DNA of 64,000 nucleotides from Kosakonia cowanii JCM 10956 = DSM 18146 (GTDB taxonomy: Bacteria; Pseudomonadota; Gammaproteobacteria; Enterobacterales; Enterobacteriaceae): NCBI RefSeq assembly GCF_001975225.1, contig NZ_CP019445.1, forward strand, positions 3,534,001 through 3,598,000, read 5' to 3'. The number at the start of each line of letters is the position of its first letter. Within the stretch, counting starts at the first letter, position 1. A program made the translations under genes and the position numbers. A model generated the notes under the pieces. The model worked only from the letters and a program-made list of their open reading frames with translations. It ran no database searches and had not been told where the DNA came from. Below, piece by piece: positions 1 to 8,604 of the stretch.

Positions 1-154
1 CATGCCAGGGCTGGGTGTTGCAGTTGGAGGGCGCGTATTGCGCATCCTGCAGAACGGCGTGGATCTGCTCATCCGTCAACGGCGTGGGCAAAAAGGCGCG
101 TACCGAGGTGCGCTGGCGGACGGTTTCATCGAAAGCTAAAACAGGCGTACTCAT
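1..154 (-). CDS. Nitroreductase family protein, N-terminal part (cut by window edge)
   Basis: Reading leftward from the ATG at 152-154 gives 51 codons before the window ends, beginning MSTPVLAFDETVRQR and continuing with TSVRAF and APSNCNTQPWH. The R-x-S-x-R-x-F start and the APS.NxQPW motif are the FMN-binding N-terminus of nitroreductase-family flavoenzymes, which reduce nitroaromatics or quinones with NAD(P)H. The gene diverges from the LysR regulator at 251, with 96 bp between them, so that regulator probably controls it. The exact substrate cannot be judged from this fragment. Family assignment is fairly sure; the C-terminal two thirds lie outside the window. Confidence 0.82.
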   Translation of the reverse strand, partial: MSTPVLAFDETVRQRTSVRAFLPTPLTDEQIHAVLQDAQYAPSNCNTQPWH

Positions 155-250
155 AAATAGTCTCCGTGCTGAGTGTCGGCGTATCTTAACGATGAACTTC
201 GTGCGTAAAAACACTACAATGCGCCATGGACCTTTGCGGATTACGCACAG

Positions 251-1192
251 ATGAAAAACCTCAGCCAGATTAGCGCCCGATCGATGCACCTCTTTCTTGC
301 CATCGTACGCGAAGGCAATCTCTCGGAAGTGGCCCGCAACGAGGGGCTTGCCGCCTCGTCCTTATCGCGCGTGGTGCAGCAACTTGAGCAGGCGCTGGAA
401 ACCCAACTGCTCTATCGCAACACTCGCGCGGTAATCGCCACCGATGCCGGGCATATTTATGCCCAGACCTTCCGCACGATGTTACAGCAGCTAAGCGATG
501 CGCAGACGCAGGTCGGCGAGCGGCGCGGCGAACCGGGCGGGCGTATCCGCATTAATGCCCCCATCTCCTTTGGTCTGAACCATATCGGGCCACGCATCAG
601 CGAACTGAGTGAGCGCTACGCCGCCCTGCAGATTGAGCTCAATCTTAACGATGACTATATTGACCCCTTTGCCGACGGCACCGATCTGCTGGTGCGTATC
701 GCCTCGCTGAAAAACTCGGAGCTGCACGGGCGGCTGATTGCAAAGCAGACTTGCCACCTGGTGGCAACGCCCAACTATATCCGCCGCTACGGCGCGCCCA
801 CCTCGCCCGAAGATCTGCTGACCCACCGCCTGCTGGCCTATCGCGGGAAAACAGGCTTGCAGCGCTGGCGCTTTCAGCGCGGCGAGCATGATTACGCCTT
901 CTCGCCGCAGGCGAAAATTCTCTCGGATAATGCGGAGCTGCTGTTGCAGGCAGCGCGCAACGACGCGGGGATGCTGCTCTTTCCGGACTGGCAGGTGGGC
1001 GAGTTGCTTAATCGAGGCGAGCTGGTTGCCCTGCTGCCGGAGTTCACCGCCTCCTATTCGCCGGGCGAACAGTCGCTGTGGATGCTCTATCCGGGCGGGA
1101 AATACCCGTCGCTGAATACACGCACGGTGATCGACTTTCTGCTGGCGAGTTTCGGCTCGCCGCCCTACTGGCGCTACACCGCAACGCCATAA
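251..1192 (+). CDS. LysR-family transcriptional regulator
   Basis: A 313-residue protein of normal LysR length. The N-terminal winged helix-turn-helix covers about residues 10-68 and contains the typical stretch GNLSEVARNEGLAASSLSRV followed by QQLEQALETQLLYRNTR. Residues from about 95 on form the substrate-binding domain, with the GRIRINAPISFG entry strand common in the AaeR/DsdC-like branch that regulates neighbouring reductases. It is transcribed away from a nitroreductase gene; a shared 96-bp promoter region is the usual arrangement for autoregulation and control of the divergent partner. No strong Shine-Dalgarno precedes the ATG. The ligand is unknown, and I do not recognise a named orthologue. 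Confidence 0.9.
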   Translation: MKNLSQISARSMHLFLAIVREGNLSEVARNEGLAASSLSRVVQQLEQALETQLLYRNTRAVIATDAGHIYAQTFRTMLQQLSDAQTQVGERRGEPGGRIRINAPISFGLNHIGPRISELSERYAALQIELNLNDDYIDPFADGTDLLVRIASLKNSELHGRLIAKQTCHLVATPNYIRRYGAPTSPEDLLTHRLLAYRGKTGLQRWRFQRGEHDYAFSPQAKILSDNAELLLQAARNDAGMLLFPDWQVGELLNRGELVALLPEFTASYSPGEQSLWMLYPGGKYPSLNTRTVIDFLLASFGSPPYWRYTATP

Positions 1193-1199
1193 ACAAAAC

Positions 1200-1220
1200 A
1201 GGGTGGCATTGCGCCACCCT
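1200..1220. terminator. Bidirectional hairpin terminator between LysR gene and rlhA
   Basis: A perfect 8-bp stem AGGGTGGC / GCCACCCT with a 5-base loop lies between the two convergent genes. On the minus strand it is followed by GTTTTGTTTAT, so it should end rlhA transcription; on the plus strand a looser T run follows about 10 bases later. Confidence 0.75.
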
Positions 1221-1225
1221 GCGGG

Positions 1226-3183
1226 TTATCTGTTTTTCGGTAGGGTTTTCAGCAAATCATCGGGGCTGATTGAGGCCACCACGCTGCCCGGCAGCGGCAT
1301 CTTGAGGATGTGATTTTTCATTTTGCCGATCACGTGCATTTCACACGGGCGGCAATCGAAGCGCAGGGTTAACACCTCATCGCCGTGTACCAGTTGCATC
1401 GGCGTCGCGCGCCAGCTTTTGATATTGCCCTTCGCCTGTTTTGGGCAGAGGTTAAAGGCAAAGCGCAGGCAGTGTTTGGTGATCATCACCGGTACTTCGC
1501 CCTTCTCTTCGTGGGCTTCATACGCCGCGTCAATCAGCTGCACGCCGTAGCGGTGATAGAATTCACGCGCTTTATGGTTGTAAACGTTGGCGAGGAACGA
1601 GAGATGGGTTTCCGGGTAGACCGGCGCAGGCGTCGCCACCGCTTTACGGCTGCCGCGCTGATAGCTCGCCAGACGCGCCTCTTCCAGCATCTCCACCGTT
1701 TCGCGGCGCAGCTGGTTTAGCAGGCTGTTCGGCACAAACAGCGCCCCCGGCAGGTTGATGTCGACCTTCTGCGCGTAGTAACGGGTGTGCCCAGCTTCGC
1801 CAGGCCATCTTTCAGGTTATCGAGCGCTTTTTCCGCGTTATTGGCTTCATCAAACTGGCCATCCAGCGTATGAGTCACGCTGACGCCATCTTCGCTGGTC
1901 AGCGTCAGCACCAGTTGCTCCTGCCAGCCGCCCAGCTCAATATCAACGCCGATGCGCCGCTCGCTGGAGGTTTTCAGCAGCGCCTGCTGCCAGTTGTGAT
2001 CGAGGTTGCGGTTGAGCGCATGGTGCGGACGCAGGGTTTTCAGCGCATCCGGCATCTCGTTCGGGAAGACGCGGTAACGGTTTTCGGCGGTTTTCTCCGC
2101 GACGTTAACACGGAAACCAACCACTTCGCGCTTCACCAGCACGTTCAGCCCGTCGCCGTTGGCCAGCGGTTCGGTCACTTCCACGTCGAGATGATCCTTG
2201 CCCACTTTCAGCACTTCACCCACCGGCAGGCCGACAAATTTTGGTGAGTCAAACGCGCCGATATCGATTTTGCGCGCGTTAACAAAGTAGTCGGTGCTGC
2301 CGCGATGGAAGGTTTTATCCGTTGAGGGAATAAAGAAGTGTTCGGTGCGTCCGGCGGAAGCGCGCGCCAGCTCCGGGCGATCGTCGATAATCGCATCGAG
2401 CATCTGGCGATAGTGAGCGGTGATGTTTTTCACGTAGCTCATATCTTTGTAACGCCCCTCAATTTTGAAGGAGCGCACGCCCGCATCGATCAGCGCTGCC
2501 AGGTTAGCGGTCTGATCGTTATCTTTCATCGACAGCAAGTGCTTTTCATAGGCCACGACGCGGCCCTGATCGTCTTTCAGAGTGTAAGGCAGACGGCAGG
2601 CCTGCGAGCAGTCGCCACGGTTGGCGCTGCGCCCGGTTTGTGCATGGGAGATGTTGCACTGCCCGGAGTAGGCCACGCATAGCGCGCCGTGAATAAAGAA
2701 CTCAATGGTCGCGTCCGTCGCCTGGTGAATGGCGCGGATCTGCTCCAGATTCAGCTCGCGGGCCAGCACAATCTGGCTGAAGCCGACGTCGGAGAGGAAT
2801 TTGGCTTTTTCAACGCTGCGGATATCGCACTGGGTACTGGCATGCAGCTCAATCGGTGGGATATCCATCTCCAGCACGCCCATATCCTGCACAATCAGTG
2901 CATCAACACCGGCCTGGTAGAGATCGCCGATCAGTTTCTGCGCCGGTTCCAGTTCATCATCATGAAGAATGGTATTGAGGGTGATAAACACCTTCGCGCC
3001 ATAGCGATGGGCGAACGGCACCAGTTCGGCAATATCGCGCAGGCTGTTGCCGGCGTTATGGCGGGCGCCGAAGCCGGGGCCACCAATATAGACCGCGTCC
3101 GCGCCGTGAAGGATCGCTTCACGGGCGATGGCGGTGTCGCGTGCCGGACTGAGCAGTTCAAGATGATGAGGGTGCAGGCGCAT
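1226..3183 (-). pseudogene. rlhA: rlhA (ydcP) 23S rRNA C2501 hydroxylation factor, frameshifted
   Basis: Peptidase U32 family protein RlhA (YdcP), needed in E. coli for 5-hydroxycytidine at C2501 of 23S rRNA. The start at 3183 gives MRLHPHHLELLSPARD, aligned with the K-12 start. The U32 signature EFFIHGALCVAYSGQC and the following CSQAC cysteines are intact. The reading frame is lost near position 1788: one frame runs to ..DGLAKLGTPV and stops at 1717, while the remainder (HTRYYAQKVDINLPGALFVP onward, ending KTLPKNR) continues in another frame to 1226. Adding one base between GGC and ACACC restores a full-length protein of about 650 residues, the normal length. Everything on both sides is well conserved, so the lesion is recent or an assembly error. 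It lies 192 bp downstream of sutR on the same strand. Confidence 0.88.
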
Positions 3184-3375
3184 ACAATCGTCGTTATCCA
3201 TTATGTGCAAAATGGCGGCTATTGTAGTCAGAACCGGGGCGTTACACCACCTGTCGTGCCGGGAATTTGCGCCAGGCGACAATGCTATGCCGAAATCGCT
3301 ATTTCCCCCGGCGGCGCTGGCGCGATAGTGTGGTGACAGGAATAGAAATCGTCACGTTGTGGATGTTATGGGGTA

Positions 3376-3948
3376 TTAATCGTCGTCGTTTTTTGCCGCG
3401 GGTTCGCTCGCGGCTTTTTCTTTTGGATAGTGGATTAACGAGTGGAAATGTACGGTCTGCGCGGTGCTGTTGCGATAGGCATGCGCCCGGTCGGCCGCGA
3501 AACGCACCCCACTCCCCGCCTCCAGCGTCTGCCACTCACCGTTAAGCTGCATATCCAGCACCCCATTGATAACCACCACATGTTCAATCACCCCTTTTTC
3601 GTGAGGCGTTGATTCACTCAGCGCGCCCGGCGCGAGGGTGATGGAGAAGAGATCAAAATGGAGCTGTTCATCCCACGGGAAAAGCGGTGTGATCACCATC
3701 GCCTGCCGATCGGGATCGTAAGCGTGCGGCGTGTCGCTCTGCGGCGGCGCAATAAAGGTTGAGAACGGGACATTCAAGCCGGTGGCGATTTTCCACAGCG
3801 TCGCCACCGTCGGGCTCGACTCGTTGCGTTCGATCTGCCCGAGCATCGCTTTTGATACGCCGGTCTCTTCTGCGAGTTTTGAAAGGCTCCAGCCCCGCGC
3901 CTGACGCAGCATTTTCAGGGTTTTTGCCAGATAATCCGCGATATTCAT
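3376..3948 (-). CDS. sutR: SutR (YdcN): XRE-cupin transcriptional regulator
   Basis: A 190-residue regulator with an XRE helix-turn-helix (about residues 1-65, containing GWSLSKLAEETGVSKAMLGQ) and a C-terminal cupin domain (about 75-178, with HEKGVIEHVVVINGVL). The sequence follows E. coli YdcN/SutR, a regulator linked to sulfur utilisation genes, very closely; it has about 12 extra residues at the C-terminus (KEKAASEPAAKNDDD). A GGAGACGGT Shine-Dalgarno precedes the start. In K-12, sutR is divergent from ydcO; here the two are separated by a 4.4-kb glycosidase/symporter/AraC insertion, so sutR no longer shares a promoter region with its old neighbour. A TATACT -10-like box lies about 35 bp upstream of the start. 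Confidence 0.93.
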   Translation of the reverse strand: MNIADYLAKTLKMLRQARGWSLSKLAEETGVSKAMLGQIERNESSPTVATLWKIATGLNVPFSTFIAPPQSDTPHAYDPDRQAMVITPLFPWDEQLHFDLFSITLAPGALSESTPHEKGVIEHVVVINGVLDMQLNGEWQTLEAGSGVRFAADRAHAYRNSTAQTVHFHSLIHYPKEKAASEPAAKNDDD

Positions 3949-4011
3949 ACCGTCTCCGGGAAATTAAAACGCAGCGAGTATAGCGCAGCGTTTCTATTTT
4001 AGAGAGCGAAA

Positions 4012-4908
4012 CTAAAGCGAATGTAACTGCTCATACCGTTTGCGGTATTCCCGCGGCCCGACATGGTATTGCTGATGAAAGAGACGCGAAAAATAGAGCG
4101 CGTCGTCATAGCCCACGACCTGGGCGATTTGCGAAATAGTCAGCTGCGTATGCTGTAATAACATCGCTGCCCGGCTCATGCGCTGCTTTTCTCGCCAGCC
4201 CCAAATCGTCATGCCAATTTCCTGACGAAAAAGATGCGCCAGCCGCGAGGATGAAAGATAGGCTTTCGCCGCAAGCTCGCTAATCGTCAGTTTAGCCGCC
4301 AGATTCTCATCAAGATATTGGCAAATAGCGTTGATGCGCGGGTCGACCGAGGCGCGATTACTCGCCGGTTGCTGTTTGAAACAGTAAAGCAGCGCTTTCT
4401 CCAGGCTATTCATGGCGAGGATCTTATCCACGCGGTCTGGCGAGGAATTAAGCCGAATCACCTCTTTCACCGCTGTTTTTAGCTGCTCGACGAAAACCAC
4501 ATCGGCGCTTTGCGTCAGGCCAATCTGATGCCAGTTACGATCCCATTTCAGCCAATCAATCCAGTAATGTCGTGGAATAAAATAGATCCACAAATGATCC
4601 CAGTAAGTACTTTGCGCTTCACGGCCATAGTGATGCGGGCAACCGGGAGGGAAAAGCAAAATATCGTTCTCCCGGCAGATAAACGTCTCGTTATTACGGT
4701 GAATTACCCCTGCGCCACGCAGGGTAATATTTAAAATATAGCCTTTCATCCCCTGCTGGCGGTTAATAAAAAAGTCCAGCTTATTGCCTTTGACGATAGG
4801 CGTATAACCCGCCACCAGATAGGCGTTAAAGGTAAAGCTGCGCATTAAAGGCGAGTAGATCAGCAATTCATCATCGACGTCATTCATGGGAAGTGTTTGC
4901 GGCCACAT
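4012..4908 (-). CDS. AraC-type regulator with intact L-arabinose pocket
   Basis: A 298-residue protein resembling E. coli AraC over its whole length, with an N-terminal cupin ligand/dimerisation domain (about 15-175) and two C-terminal helix-turn-helices (about 195-290, ending YFSRLFHQQYHVGPREYRKR). Aligning by eye with an offset of 12, all the residues known to contact L-arabinose in AraC are kept: Pro20 (AraC P8), Thr36 (T24), Arg50 (R38), Tyr94 (Y82), His105 (H93), Trp107 (W95). It lies downstream of, and on the same strand as, a GH42 glycosidase and a GPH symporter, with a terminator in the 64-bp gap. AAGGA precedes the ATG at 4908; an internal ATG at 4887 is a less likely start. The true araC is expected next to araBAD elsewhere, so I read this as a paralogue that senses arabinose or a close sugar. 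Confidence 0.88.
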   Translation of the reverse strand: MWPQTLPMNDVDDELLIYSPLMRSFTFNAYLVAGYTPIVKGNKLDFFINRQQGMKGYILNITLRGAGVIHRNNETFICRENDILLFPPGCPHHYGREAQSTYWDHLWIYFIPRHYWIDWLKWDRNWHQIGLTQSADVVFVEQLKTAVKEVIRLNSSPDRVDKILAMNSLEKALLYCFKQQPASNRASVDPRINAICQYLDENLAAKLTISELAAKAYLSSSRLAHLFRQEIGMTIWGWREKQRMSRAAMLLQHTQLTISQIAQVVGYDDALYFSRLFHQQYHVGPREYRKRYEQLHSL

Positions 4909-4940
4909 TATTGAGCGTCCTTACGCTAGCACAGGCAAAG

Positions 4941-4965
4941 AGGAAAAGCCGCAGCCGCCTGCGGC
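4941..4965 (-). terminator. Rho-independent terminator after the GH42-GPH operon
   Basis: On the minus strand a 7-bp stem GCCGCAG / CTGCGGC with a 4-base loop is followed by TTTTCCTCTTT. It separates the symporter gene from the AraC-like gene, so the regulator is either expressed by read-through or from a weak promoter within the 64-bp gap. Confidence 0.7.
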
Positions 4966-4972
4966 GAGTCAT

Positions 4973-6352
4973 TTATTTGGCGAATACACCACGCGAGAGA
5001 TCGGCCGCCACGCGGTCATAAAAACCATCCAGTTTATAAAACCAGATCAGCACCATATTCAGCATGGCGAGGATAAACGGGAAGAAAATAAACAAGAACT
5101 CAATCATATCAAGCACATGCTTTGACTGCTGGGCGTTGCCGCCGCTGACAAAACCGGCCGCGCCAAGGATCCAGCCTACGCTTGCACTGCCCAGGCCCAT
5201 GCCGAGCGTCTGGCCTAACGTTCCGGCGCTGAATAAGATCCCCTCGATGCGCAGCCCGGTTTTCCACTCGCCGTAATCAATGGTGTCAGCAAGAAAGGCG
5301 AACATCGTGGCACCGATGCCGCAAAAACCGATACTGCGCACCACGGTGGCAAGAATGACAAACAGCGAGCTGGTTTTATCAATTAACGGCAGTAAATAGG
5401 CAATGCTGCAAATGGTCAGCCCGAGCAGCGCTAAATTGCGTTTACCCAGCCGCTTGATGAGATAAGGAATAACTAATAGCGTGATCAACCCCGGCAGATA
5501 TTGCGCCACGCTAATCCACGACATCATTGAGACATCCTGCAAAATATAGCGCGAGTAGTAGACGCTGGTGGTCGAGAGCGCCGTTAAGCTGGTAAAGGTG
5601 ATGAGCAGATAAAAGAAGATCATCAGCCAGTAGCGGTTTTTCAGCATCGAGGCGGCGACGACCCCCGCACGGATATTGTTGCGATTCTCCTTATTGACCG
5701 GTTTGATGCGCTCCCGTGTCCAGGCGGCGGTTAATAACAGGCACAACGCAGTAAAGAAACCAAAAATAGCGAACACAATTACCCATGAGGTGTGGCTATT
5801 TCCAAAGGCGGCGACCAGCGGCAGCGTAAATGCGCCTACCGTCAGGGAACCGCAGGTTGATAAGCCTTTACGGAAGACGCTCAAAATACCGCGCTGATAG
5901 GTATCGCGCGTTATCAGCGCCAGCAGTGAGCCATAGGCAATATTGTTGGCGGTGAAAAAGATGTTTGCCAGTAAATAGGTGACGCAAACATAGATAATCT
6001 TGCCGCTATCGCTAATGCCGGGCACCGTCGCCATTAAAAATGCTGACAACCCAAATGGTACGGCGGTCCACAACACCCACGGGCGCGCTTTACCCAGCCG
6101 GGTATCGGTTTTATCGATGCGGATCCCGACAAAGACACAAATAACGCCATCGATAACGCGGGCGAAAAACATCAGCGACCCGACCAGCACCGCTGAAATA
6201 CCGACCACGTCGGTATAAAAATAGGCCAGAAACGTCACCATCAGGGTATAGGTTAAATTCGTACCGTAATCACCCAGGCCAAAGGCAAAACGCTCGCGAA
6301 AACCGGGCGTGCTGGTTTTGCTTTGCTGCTCTTCAATCGTTAATGCACTCAT
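4973..6352 (-). CDS. GPH-family sugar:cation symporter
   Basis: A 459-residue 12-helix transporter of the glycoside-pentoside-hexuronide (MelB/XylP/LacS) family. It opens RFAFGLGDYGTNLTYTLM, the GDxGxN start typical of GPH carriers, and has the DTRLGKARPWVLW loop between helices 2 and 4. The ATG at 6352 overlaps the TGA of the upstream glycosidase (ATGA), with GGAGAG seven bases before it, so translation is probably coupled. It should import the glycoside that the GH42 enzyme cleaves in the cytoplasm, driven by a proton or sodium gradient. It resembles YicJ/XynB-type symporters in general layout; the actual sugar cannot be read from sequence, but the neighbouring arabinose-type regulator favours a pentose-containing glycoside. 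Confidence 0.9.
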   Translation of the reverse strand: MSALTIEEQQSKTSTPGFRERFAFGLGDYGTNLTYTLMVTFLAYFYTDVVGISAVLVGSLMFFARVIDGVICVFVGIRIDKTDTRLGKARPWVLWTAVPFGLSAFLMATVPGISDSGKIIYVCVTYLLANIFFTANNIAYGSLLALITRDTYQRGILSVFRKGLSTCGSLTVGAFTLPLVAAFGNSHTSWVIVFAIFGFFTALCLLLTAAWTRERIKPVNKENRNNIRAGVVAASMLKNRYWLMIFFYLLITFTSLTALSTTSVYYSRYILQDVSMMSWISVAQYLPGLITLLVIPYLIKRLGKRNLALLGLTICSIAYLLPLIDKTSSLFVILATVVRSIGFCGIGATMFAFLADTIDYGEWKTGLRIEGILFSAGTLGQTLGMGLGSASVGWILGAAGFVSGGNAQQSKHVLDMIEFLFIFFPFILAMLNMVLIWFYKLDGFYDRVAADLSRGVFAK

Positions 6353-8388
6353 TTTGTACTCTCCACGAGAATAATTTGCACATCCCAATCCTTGAGCGTT
6401 ATTACCTCACTCTGCCTGAGGGTTTTACCGCTAAACAGCAGTCGCCCGCCGGGCTCAGTAAACGTGACGGTTTGCGGCTCACTACTGTAGTTGAAGTAGT
6501 AGAGGAGGATATTTTCATCTTTATCAACGCCGCGCTTAATAATCACCGGGAAGGTTTCTGTCGGCATCGTGTCGTGTTGATAGAGGGTATTGCGCAGGAG
6601 ATGGCGATACACTTTTTCCAGTGCTGCGGGGGTGATATGGCAGCCAATATAGCTGGCGGTTCCCTGCCCGTAGCGGTTGTGTGTGATTGCCGCATACTGT
6701 TGCCAGTAACGATGGTCGTAACGCGCCAGCACCTCGGTGTTTTCATCAGGGATGATTAATTCCATCCAGTTGCTGATTTGCACCTCGTCGGCAGAAAGGT
6801 CGAGGGATTCTGAATGCAATAAGGTGCGGTCCGGATCAACAAAGAGTTGATAGTGGGCGCCGATCGCTTCGCTGATAATTCCCGGCTGTGCGCAGGTGCG
6901 CACTTTCATATGCTCGTCGGCAAAAGCAGATTTAAAGGAGAAAATGGCATGGCCGCCCTGCGCAATATAACGATTAATCTCCTGTAAGCGCTCGTCGCTG
7001 ACGCTATAGAGCAGCGGGAAGATCAGCATTTCATAACGGAACAGGCGCGGATCGTCGACGGCGATAATATCCACTTCGATATTCATCTTATAGAGCGTGT
7101 CGTAATAGTCGCGGAACAGGTCATTATATTGGTGCAGCGCATCGCGGCTAAACTGATGGCCGTGGTATGGGTGCCAGTCGATAGCGGTTAAACAGTCGTT
7201 ACTGATCACCAGCGCCACCCGGCTGCGGCGTGAGAAACGCGTTACGGTTGCCGCGTGCTGGTTGAATTCGGCGCCAATCGTGCAAGCCTCATGGTAGACC
7301 GGATTGGGTTGCAGATCGTGGCTGAGCAACCCTTTCCAGTACGTTTCGTACGAGTTGTGAATCGAGTGCCAGTGCCAGTAACCCAGCAGTCTTGCGCCGC
7401 TGGCAACATGGCTCCAGGCCTGCTGGCGCAGCTGCCCCGGGAAAGGCGTCCACTCTTTAAAGGCCTGCGCCTGGGTTTCCAGCACAAAATAGGGCTGATC
7501 TTTTGTCACTCTCGCAAGATCGCCGGTAAAAGAAATTTCCGCGCCGGTGAGCTGAAACTGGCTCGGGTGGTAGATATCGACGCCGGTAATATCCAGCACG
7601 CTGGCGGTTTTAAAATGGTCGACCTCGGCGCGAATACCATACGACCAGTTGCGCCAGTCAAAATCAAAGTTATGAGTAATAAACTGCGTATCGTTTTTAT
7701 AGCCTTTCACAATCTCTGCCTGCCAGCCGAGAAAACGCGTCACCAGCGAACGCTGAAATTGTTTAAAGGCGCAGCCGAGGCTGGCATTAATTGTCCCTTC
7801 AATCGGCGGGAAATCTTCCCAGGCATCAATGCGGTTACTCCAGTAATCCAGCCCAAAGGCGTGATTCATCTTCTGCGTACTGTTGTTGAACTCTTTTTTG
7901 AGGTATTTCACAAACTCGATTTGCGCCCCGGCTGAGCAGGTGTCGTAATATTTCGTTTCGTTGTCGATTTGAAAACCAATGACTGCCGGATGGCTGGCCG
8001 TTGCCGCCAATAAGGCGCGAATAATGCGCTCGGCGTACCATAAAAAAGCGGGATGGGTAATATCCATCTTTTGCCGGTGACCGTAGACATTTTTCCCGCT
8101 ACTGGTGGTGGCCATCACATCCGGATATTTTTTTGCCAGCCACGCCGGTAACGCATAGGTTGGCGTGCCGATAATCACGGCAATACCGTTTTTATACATT
8201 TCATCCAGTACCGTAAGCACCGAACTGAAATCAAATTCCCCTTCCTGCGGCTCAAACGTGCTCCAGGTGCTCTCGGCGATGCGCACATAATTAATACCCG
8301 CCTCTTTCATCAATTTAATATCTTCGTGCAGGCGTTCCATCGGCAAATATTCGCGGTAATAGGCGGCACCAAACAGTAATTTATCCAT
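6349..8388 (-). CDS. GH42 family glycosidase (beta-galactosidase / arabinopyranosidase type)
   Basis: A 679-residue cytoplasmic glycoside hydrolase of family 42, without signal peptide. The TIM barrel starts at YYREYLPMERLHEDIKLMKE, the acid/base glutamate is Glu144 in GFQIDNE, and the nucleophile is Glu304 in FVLETQ. The trimerisation domain (about 390-590) and a small C-terminal beta domain follow, as in full-length GH42 enzymes. The cysteine cluster that binds zinc in some members is not present. GH42 enzymes retain configuration and cleave beta-D-galactosides; several act on alpha-L-arabinopyranosides, which differ only by the C6 hydroxymethyl group. It is first in an operon with a symporter and follows an araBAD-like promoter. 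AGGAG lies 7 bases before the ATG. Confidence 0.92.
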   Translation of the reverse strand: MDKLLFGAAYYREYLPMERLHEDIKLMKEAGINYVRIAESTWSTFEPQEGEFDFSSVLTVLDEMYKNGIAVIIGTPTYALPAWLAKKYPDVMATTSSGKNVYGHRQKMDITHPAFLWYAERIIRALLAATASHPAVIGFQIDNETKYYDTCSAGAQIEFVKYLKKEFNNSTQKMNHAFGLDYWSNRIDAWEDFPPIEGTINASLGCAFKQFQRSLVTRFLGWQAEIVKGYKNDTQFITHNFDFDWRNWSYGIRAEVDHFKTASVLDITGVDIYHPSQFQLTGAEISFTGDLARVTKDQPYFVLETQAQAFKEWTPFPGQLRQQAWSHVASGARLLGYWHWHSIHNSYETYWKGLLSHDLQPNPVYHEACTIGAEFNQHAATVTRFSRRSRVALVISNDCLTAIDWHPYHGHQFSRDALHQYNDLFRDYYDTLYKMNIEVDIIAVDDPRLFRYEMLIFPLLYSVSDERLQEINRYIAQGGHAIFSFKSAFADEHMKVRTCAQPGIISEAIGAHYQLFVDPDRTLLHSESLDLSADEVQISNWMELIIPDENTEVLARYDHRYWQQYAAITHNRYGQGTASYIGCHITPAALEKVYRHLLRNTLYQHDTMPTETFPVIIKRGVDKDENILLYYFNYSSEPQTVTFTEPGGRLLFSGKTLRQSEVITLKDWDVQIILVESTK

Positions 8389-8412
8389 CAGCTTCTCCTC
8401 ATTGTTACCGGA

Positions 8413-8476
8413 AACATAACGCAGAAAATTCCGGGCCGGATGAAATTAGCTGCTAGCAACATTGAGAAATCTGCTA
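8413..8476 (-). promoter_or_regulatory. araI1-I2-like operator and promoter of the GH42 operon
   Basis: On the minus strand two copies of TAGCAG begin at 8476 and 8455, exactly 21 bp apart in direct orientation, the spacing of the AraC half-sites I1 and I2 at araBAD. Thirteen bases after the second TAGCAG begins there is a -35-like CATCCG (8442-8437), then 18 bp, then a -10-like TATGTT (8418-8413). The same 13-base offset and 18-bp spacer occur in E. coli araBAD. Transcription would start about 18 bases before the GH42 ATG. This is a visual match, not a computed one. Confidence 0.6.
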
Positions 8477-8546
8477 TCGCCATCAGGAGCGGAGATGGCT
8501 CACATTTTTACCTCTGGCGCATAGACAAAATCCTGCCCACCATCTT

Positions 8547-8601
8547 GTGCGCTATAGCGCACGGTGCTACCTTGTGCGGATGTTATAACGCACAAGGCAC
8601 C
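8547..8601 (+). promoter_or_regulatory. Two palindromes in the ydcO leader, one covering the ribosome-binding site
   Basis: A perfect 16-bp palindrome GTGCGCTATAGCGCAC occupies 8547-8562. Just after it, CCTTGTGCG (8570-8578) and CGCACAAGG (8589-8597) form a 9-bp inverted repeat with a 10-base loop, extended by GGTG (8563-8566) and CACC (8598-8601). The AAGG of the 3' arm is the only Shine-Dalgarno-like stretch before the ydcO ATG at 8605. Either they are operators sharing the core TTGTGCG, or the transcript folds and hides the start site. SutR is the natural candidate to bind here but I cannot show that. Confidence 0.6.
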
Positions 8602-8604
8602 CAA

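Noticed and set aside
8547..8601. Naming the ydcO palindromes as SutR sites
   Set aside because: I do not know the SutR consensus well enough, and the sutR gene is no longer adjacent; kept as operators of unknown owner.
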